Source of the DNA: Candidatus Helarchaeota archaeon
Lineage (GTDB): Archaea > Asgardarchaeota > Lokiarchaeia > Helarchaeales > HEL-GB-A
Length of the DNA stretch: 64,000 nucleotides
Assembly (NCBI GenBank): GCA_016840125.1
Contig: JAEOSY010000322.1
Location: forward strand, 1 to 64,000
Reading direction: 5' to 3'
How positions within the stretch are numbered: the first letter of the stretch is position 1; the number at the start of each line of letters is the position of its first letter. Under the pieces are notes generated by a model. The model ran no database searches. It worked only from the letters and a program-made list of their open reading frames with translations, and had not been told where the DNA came from. Of the stretch, positions 10,001 to 19,000 are shown piece after piece. The position numbers and the translations under genes are program-made.

Positions 10001-13000
10001 GGAGTTCGCGAATTGTAAAGGAAGCTTGAACACTTGATCCCGTGTAACTGACTGAATCGACAACAGTGATTGAGACTATGTAAGTTTGAATTGTGAGGAT
10101 TGTTCCATTTTGAATGGTTAAAATGTAATCACCCGCAGTGGCGGTTTCAGTTAAGGTGAAGCTATGCCCTCCAGTAACGGAGAAATTGCTAATTGGCAAT
10201 CCTGTAATTCCACGCCCATTGTAATATTGTGAGGCAGGATCACTGTATCGCACATGTACAGTTATATTGACTTCGTTGCCATACGGATGCGTACCAATTG
10301 GATCGGCTATGATTGAGGTCGTTAGTTGTCGAATTGAGAATGAAACATTAAAGGAATTCCCAGTATAAAATTGGGTATCTGGAATACTGATCTGAGTAGC
10401 GTATCCTTGGATATTTAAGATTGTATCATTTTCGATAGTAATAATATAGTCTCCAGAACCTATTTCAGAAACTAGATAAGTATATCCACCAGTTACAGTG
10501 AAGTTACTGGTAACAAGACCTGTAATACCATTTAAATGGTAATATAGTGAAGCAGGATCATTATACGTAGCATGAACCGTAATATTCACTTCATTTCCAT
10601 AGGGTTGATCCCCAACAGGGTCTGCTGTTACCAAAGTTGTAAGTTTACGGATTGTGAAAGAAATTTGTGTGTTAGAACCAGTATAATTGGTAGTGCCAGA
10701 AATGGAGATTGTTGGTGAGTAAGATTGAATCGTAAGGATTGTACCATTTGAAATGGTTAATGTATACGCTCCACCACTGCCTTCAGTTACGCTAATGGAA
10801 TGACCTCCAGTGATAGAGAAATCAGGTGTGGTTAGCCCAGTAATTCCAACGCCATCCCAATATAAGCTCTCAGGGTCGTCATATTGAACTGTCAGAGAGA
10901 CGTTGACTTCATTTCCATAAGGATGCGTTCCTACAGGAGGAGCTACAAGAGCTGTAGCGAGTTCGCGGATGGTAAAGGAGGCCTGAGCGTCATCACTAGA
11001 ATAAGAGGAGCCTTGAAGTAAGGTGATTAAAACATTATAGGGTTGAATGGTTAGGATTGTTCCATTTGCAATATTGATAACATAATCACCATTACCGATT
11101 TCTATAACTACAAAGGAATGCCCACCAGAAACCGTGAAGTCGGGCGTCGTAAGTCCAGTAAGGCCAAGACCGTTATACCATTGACTATCAAAGTCAACAA
11201 CTTCAGCATGAACACTTATATTTACAGGATTACCATAAGGTAAGGTTCCTACGGGGCTCGCAGTGAATGAAACGGTCAATCTTCGAATGACAATCGTTGT
11301 ATCAGCAGCGTCACCCACATATATTGCTCCAGCAGCAACGGAGATGGTGATGGGATAAGATTGGATAGTTAGAAGGGTTCCATTTTCAATTTCGAGGACA
11401 TAATCACCGCCACCTTGTTCGTGTACCGTATAAGTATGACCGCCTGTAAGAGAAATTTCACCACTAGTGAGACCAGTTATTCCCAATCCATCCCAATAGA
11501 GGGAAGCACCATCGTTGATCGTAATATGAACAGTAAGGTTTATAACATTCCCATAAGGCTGAGCAGCGATCGGATCTACTGTAATAAGAGACTGAAGCAA
11601 CCGAATTGTAAAGGATACTGCTGAACTAGATCCAGTATAATCTTGTGTATCAGCAAGCGTAATAGTAAGACCATATGATTGAATTGTTAGAATAGTAGAA
11701 TTCTGAATTTCCAAAACATAATCCCCAGATCCCAGTTCAAATAGGAGGAAAGAATGCCCACCCGTTACAGAGAAATTGTTTGCGGGTAGTCCCGTAATAC
11801 CACCTGAATAGTAAAGAGATGTAGGATCTGCGTAAGTTGCATGTACGGTAATATTCACTTCATTTCCATAGGGATGAGTTCCAATAGGATCGGCAGTTAT
11901 AGAGGTAACTAGCTTGCGAATTGTGAAGGAAATATCTGTGGAATCCCCAGTGAAGTCAGCAGAATCGAGTAATGTAATAATATCGGAATAGGCTTGGATG
12001 GTTAAAACGGTATTGTTGTTGATAGATAAGATATAATTGCCACTTCCAGTCTCATAAAGCACAAAAGTATGACCACCGGTAATAGAAAAGTTGGCCGTTA
12101 CCAGACCAGTTACTCCTTGTAAATTGTAGTATTTACTATCTGAATCAGAGTATCTGATAAGTAAGGAAACATTGACTTCATTTCCAAAGGGAATTTCACC
12201 AAGTGGTGAAGCTCCGATGGAGACGACTATTTTGCGTATATCAAAGGCTACATCTACATCATCCCCATTGTAAGTGGGCGTTGCAGCGATAGTAATAGTA
12301 ACAATATAAGAAGTTATGGTTAGAACTGTTGTATTCAAGATTTCTATGATATAATCTCCGCCTGACTGGTCATGGACGTTAAAGGAATGTCCGCCCGAGA
12401 TGCTGAAATTACTAGAGCTTATACCAGCGATACCAAGACCATCATAGTATAAGCTATCTGGATCAACATATGTCACATGAACTGTAATATTGACTTCATT
12501 ACCATAAGGTACCGAGCCAACTGGATCAGCAGTGACAATAATGTTTAATTTTCGGACATTAAATGAACTCAAAGCGTTGGCAGAAGTGTGAGTTGAAGTA
12601 CTTTGTAATGTAAGATTAACTGAATAAGATTGAATTGTAAGAATCGATGAATTTGCAATCTGGACAATGTAATTGCCACTCCCCAGGTCAATGACCTGAT
12701 AGGTGTAAGCCCCAGCTAACACGAGAGTTGAGTCATTGAGCCCTGTAATACCCCGATTGTTATAGTAAGTGCTACCAAAATCGGTATATTTAACTAGGAC
12801 TGAAATATTCACCGAATTACCGTAAGGTACATCAGATATTGGTGTAATGATTACCGAGGTAACTAATTTTCTAACTTCAAAGCCGAAATTCGCTGTGGCA
12901 TTCGTATAAATCAAATTTACATGATAATTTGATGCCTGTAATGCTACTGTATAAGTATCTACCAGCAGCGAAGTATTGAAGATACGAAGGGTATATCGTC

Positions 13001-16000
13001 CCGCGCCTTGATTAGTAACAATATAATCAGTGCCATAGGAAAAGGTCAGTGATCCTTGAACTATTCCACTAATAGAGGTAATATTGAGCTGTGCTGTGGA
13101 GATAGCCTCTCCGTTTCTGTAGGAATCGCTTATATTGAGGAGGAAGTCAAGGTCAAGATGGTTACCATAGGGGATAGGTGCAGAAGGTGTGAAGCTCAAG
13201 ATAGTATTCAATTGACGAGTTGTAACGTTGAAGATACTTGTTTGGTTATTATAATAGGGTTCTCCGAGCCATTGGATTACTGAAGTGAAGGTATAGGATC
13301 CGATCGTTGGTAATTTAGAAGTATTGATCTCCACATCATAATCTCCACTACCCGCATCACTAACCCAAGCAAATCCTGAAGAATTCCAGAGTTGCATGTA
13401 GGAGTCATATATATAGAAGCGAATATCACCCGTGACATTTGAAATCCCTGCACCAGCGCCGGCTTCAATATCGCGGTAGGTGAATGTAATTGATGAATTG
13501 GCCCCATAAGGTGCTTGTGTTGGTGGAGGATAAGAGAAGTCAGTACTACGAGCCCTAACAGGTAAAGAGAATGACATCCCAGTCCAATTCTGGAAGTATG
13601 GAGTACCACTCCACAGAACATCTACTGATACTGAGAAACCTTGTTCATTTATAGAGCCCCAGTAGGAATTATTAATCTCGATAATATATTGTCCATAATC
13701 GGAGCCTACATACAATGACCAATGGGTACTAAGGATGTTTGTTACATCGATAATTACATCGTCTAAATCTTGAAGATTCGAATCATTTATTGGACGATCA
13801 TAAAAGACATCACGATAAGTGAGGGTTATATTAGTCAATTCGTTGTAACCTTTCGCAGCCGAGGGAGTGATTACTACTTGGCTATCTATAGGTCGCACAC
13901 GTAAGTAAACATTGAGGGATCGTGGTGTATATGGAGCGCCCGTAGCATCCACACGAATTTGATGATATCCTGAGGCAGCTGGGGCTTTGAAGGTGGTATT
14001 AATATTAATTTGATATAATCCTGTATTATTATCGATGGTAACCACCTGATAATACGCTGGATTTACAGATGCTCCAGCATCCAAATCGTAGAGGGAAATA
14101 GAAGTACCATTAATACCGGACCCATCAGTCTTCTGGTAGGTTACATTGAAGGAACCAGTTTCGCCATACACGACTTCGAGGGGTTGAGTCACACCCATAA
14201 CTGAAGATTGGGGCTCAATAATGAAGCTGATATTTAAATGCTGAGATTCAACTAGAACTCCCGCGCTGATGTTTAGACCTATAATGAATTTATCACCAAT
14301 GGTCATCCCACTCGCATCAAGCAGAATTTGGTACCGCCCATCATCACCCATAGGATAGTTGCCTGTGTCACCTGAAGCGATCCAACTATTGTTAGTGTTA
14401 GACCAGCCATACACAGCGGTGACATTTGGATGGGTTGCATTGTACCAGACCCAGGTAAGAATAACATTCCCAACGGATTGATTTACTATTCCAATACCGC
14501 TCTCACTATCATAATATGAAATGGTAATATTTGTGAGACCATCAGTTATGAAGGATGCGGGAGCAAATGGTGAGGTAAACTGGGTAAAGCCCTGTCGAAT
14601 CGCAAAGGTGACATTAAGAAGCTCACGAGTATCGTAGTTGGTTTTATTTGCTTTAATACGGAAATCATAACTCCCAAAAACATTGAGGAAGCTTGAACCC
14701 ATCGTAACTTTGATTAGATACCATCCTTGCCCACGAGTGTTATCTCCGACTCCAAACGGCTCGACAGTATAATTCGTCCCTAAAACAAAATTTGTGAGCT
14801 GAACGTTGCTAGGATCTTCAATGTAAGTGATATTAATAGTTGCGCCATCAATAGGTAAGCTATTATCGATATCAGTATATTTCACCCAGACAGGTACGTA
14901 CCCACCTTCTGTATAAGCCTGTGAGCCTGGGGGTTGATACTCTAATAGAGCTGTTACTGCGCGCACGTTAAAAGGTATTGTAATTGTTTGATTATAATAT
15001 AGTATATTACTCATCCAGTTGATGAAGATTCGTGCGTAGTAGGTACCGATGAGACCCAAGGAGTTGGTGTCAATCGTGACATTATACCAACCATCACCAT
15101 AGCTTACTACGTTTTCCATGGTAAAGAACCAATGGGTAACGCTGCCAACCTCAACCCAAGAGGAATCAAAGACCTGAAGAGTCATGCTAACATTGCCTGC
15201 ATAATTTATTAATCCTGGGATCTGTGGATTAGTATTGTTATTAATTCCAACAGCGCTCGTCGAGTTATCAAGATCCTGATAGCGGAACTTTACAGTTGCA
15301 TTTTGTTGGAAAGGAACAATGTCAGGAGTTTCGTAAAAGATATCGGTACTTCGGGTTTGTTTAATAATTGGAATTAAAGTAGAAGAGTTCTGAAAATCAA
15401 ATTGGTAAATGGAGACATTCGCTTTGAAGCTGCCTACGAACCAAATTTCGGGATCGGTTGTATCGAGTGTTATTGTGAAGTAATCCCCGTTATCAACCCA
15501 ATTGTAACCTAGACTTTGCGATTCGTTCAAGGTTATATCATAAACGGAGCTGATTTGCTGAGATCCATTATCGAGGTCCATAAAATAGACTACAATAGTC
15601 GTATTTTTACCCCAAGGTGATGGATCGACGATATCATAGGTAACTTGAGTCCTGTGGGGAATTATCGTAAATGTAACAATAACTGATCTATTCACATAAT
15701 TCTGCTTGTAAATGGTAATATTAGTGATATACGTGCCGGAGGAAAGGGCAGCCGTATCTAATTCAACTTGATAGAGACCTCCACCAACTTCTACCCAATC
15801 ACCTGAGAAGGAGTCACTTTCATTGACGGTGACAGATAAGGGCGCAGTGACCGGATTGGTATTTTGACTGCTCAAACTATCTTCAACTTTGTATGTTAAG
15901 TCGATGGTGATGTTGTAGCCCCAAGGAGTGGGGGAGGGCGCAACATACGTAAAGCTTGTTGAGATTGCGCGAACATTGAAGATCGAAGTAGTTAAGGCGG

Positions 16001-19000
16001 AATCACGATTTGCTACATTGCTTGCGGTAATTGAGAGAGAATATTGAGTCAATAATGTGAGCCGCGATTTAGATAGCGCTAGGATATAGACACCATTCCC
16101 CAAATCATATGTCACATAATCGGTCGAATAAGTCCACCCCGTAATATTAACATCTGCACCTGTAATTCCATTAGTATGATAATGAATGCTCGTTGGATCA
16201 TTTACTGTATAATAAACGGTGACATTGACATCTTCATCATAAGGTTGATCAGGCACAAGATCAGCATTCAATTGTGTGATGAGATTGCGAATGTTAAAAT
16301 CAACATTAACATTACTTGACTGATATGCAACTGCTGCACTAAGGGTGATTTGTACCGAGTAGGCTTGAACAGTTAACAGAGTTCCATTGTCAATAACAAC
16401 CGTGTAATCACCATTGCCGACTTCATAAACTGTGATACTGTGTCCTCCGCTAATTGAGAAGTCACCGGTTGTTAATCCAGTAATACCCATTCCGTGATAC
16501 CATTGGGAGGCGGGATCACTGTATTCAACAGTGATGCTGATATTAACTTCATTACCATAGGGTTGCGGTACTGGGGGCGTGGCAGATATCGATGTGGTTA
16601 GTTGGCGAATTTGGAAGGAAACTTGGGTGCTAGATCCTGTGTAATTAGTACCTGCATTTATTGATACGGTTGGAGAATACGACTGAATTGTGATGATTGT
16701 CCCATTTGCGATAATCATCGTATAATCTCCCGCACCTGCACCCGCAGTCACAGTAATCACATGACCACCAGTGATAGAAAAGTCGGGAGTTGTCAATCCC
16801 GCGATCCCATCCCCATCATAGAAGAGACTTTCAGGGTCATTGAAGGTTACAGAGAGGGATACATTAACTTCATTACCATATGGATGCGTACCTACTGGTT
16901 GTGCGATAATAGAAGTAGCAAGAGAACGAATATCGAAAGAAGTTTGGACGGAATCACCTGTGTAATTTGCACCAGCATTAAGAGTGATTGTTATCACATA
17001 GGATTGAATGGTTAAGATTGTTCCATTCAAAATTGTGAGAGTATAATCACCATTGCCGACTTCACTGACCGTGAAGGAATGACCGCCTGAAACTTGGAAG
17101 TTTGCAACGGTTAACCCGGTTATTCCGATTCCATCATAGAATTGACTATTACCATCTGAATATATTACATTAATCGAGATATCTACTGGATTACCGACTG
17201 GTTTGCTGCCTGCAGGTGTAGCAGTAAGAGAGGTACTTATCTCTCTGATAGTGATCGTGGTATCTGCGGACGCAGCACTGATGGTTTGGCTTGTTGCCAT
17301 GTCAATTGTGATTGGATAGGAAGTTATTGTGAACAAGGTCGAGTTCGAAATAGTGAAGACATATTCACCGGCAGTCGCTTGTTCCTCGATAGTGAATGAG
17401 TGCGCTCCCGAAATCGTAAAGTTAGCATCCACTAAACCCGTAATCCCTAAGCCATCCCAATACAAGGAGGCGGGGTCATTGACAACAGCGTTCACGGTTA
17501 AGTTGACGTTATTACCATAGGGTTGTGAGCCGATCGGGCTGATAGTAAGCGATGCCGAGAGCTTGCGAACTTGGAAGGAGACATCTACATTATCCCCATT
17601 GTAAGTTGCAGTATCGATAATTGTTATCGTGATTACATAAGTCTGGATGGTGATGACGGTTGTATTAATGATTTCAAGGACATAATCACCGTTTCCTAGC
17701 TCATGAAGGTTGAAATCGTGAGGTACCGTCATATTGAAGTCGCCTTTCACGAGTCCCGTTACCCCTATTCCATCCCAGAAGAGAGAAGAAGGATCGTTAT
17801 AGGTGAAATGGACTGTCACATTGACTTCATTCCCAGTTGGCGCGGATCCCACAGGATCGGCGATGAGCAATGTCTGTAATTTCCGCACGGTGAAGCTTAC
17901 ATTGGTATAATCACCAGTGTATGTAGCAGCAGAGGCAAACTGGATACCAACATCAAACGTAGTAATAGAAAGGAGGGTACCATTAAGGAGAGTCACGACG
18001 TAGTCGCCTCCAGAAAGTTCCGACACAATGTAGCTGTGTCCGCCAGAAATAGTGATTTCAGTAGCCGTGAGGCCGGCAATTCCTTGACCATCATAAACAT
18101 AGCTATCGGGATCGTCATAGGTGATGGAAATTGAGATGTTAACTTCATTGCCGTAAGGTACGGTTCCGACTGCTTGAGCGGATATAGCCCCTTGGAGTTT
18201 TCGGACGGTCACATCGATCGCACGGTTCGTGGCTTGATAATCACTCAATCCACTAGCGGTTACGGTAAATGAGTATGTAGTAATAGAACTTAGGGTAGCA
18301 CTAAAGATTTGAATAATATAATCGCCAGCCGATGCACCAGCAAATACATTATAATCGACTCCAGGTGTATAGCCACTTAGTCCAATTGTGGCACCACCAA
18401 TACCATTCCCATCATAGATACTTTCGGAATCACTCACGGTGTAATATACAGATAGGTTCAGATAGTTTCCGTAGGGGATTTGTCCAGGCGGATCGTAGTT
18501 TAACGTCGTCCCAATGGTCCGCACGGTCAATCGAATAAGCACACTTTCATTCGAATAATAGGGTACACCAGTCCAAGTGACATCAATATCAATGTAATAA
18601 TTAGCTGGGGTAGTAAAAATGGGGGCACTTGTATCGATCTCTAAATTATAGACACCAGCACCCATATCATAACTAGTCCAATACCCAGAGAGTGACGCAT
18701 TAACGGAGATGTAAAGCTGAGATGTGCTATTGAGAAGTGCACTCCCGTTCACTCCATCCAGTAAAGTAACGGTAATATTAATCAATGATTCAATCGGGAC
18801 AGCTGCTGGGGGATCATAGGTTAAATCAGTGATCCTCTCGTTAATCCGGATCTTGATGAGGATTTGAGCAGACTGGAAATTCGCACGAGTTGCTGTGACA
18901 TTCAAGAAGTAGTCCCCAAGTGCTAAGTTAGTTCTGAAAGTGACATTATAGGTTCCACCACCCATAGATGTAACCGTTGCACCAGTCCAATTACTAATTA

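Larger units (their letters stand above)
7428..13214 (-). repeat. Array of about 18 Ig-like ~107-residue repeats, second block
   Basis: These in-frame repeats within the giant gene each run from a K/R-L-x-T-S-like strand through PYGN, D-x-x-S-L-Y, GITGL, GGH, GDY and LTIQSY to a final IR. About 5.79 kb divided by 18 gives a unit of ~107 codons. Units differ in DNA sequence, so this is an old, diverged array and not a recent microsatellite-type expansion. Confidence 0.8.

Noticed and set aside
7428..18200. Regular repeats that could be mistaken for a CRISPR or DNA satellite array
   Set aside because: The period is about 320 bp and in frame, the repeats diverge at synonymous and non-synonymous sites, and no short identical repeat/spacer structure exists. 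They are protein domains.
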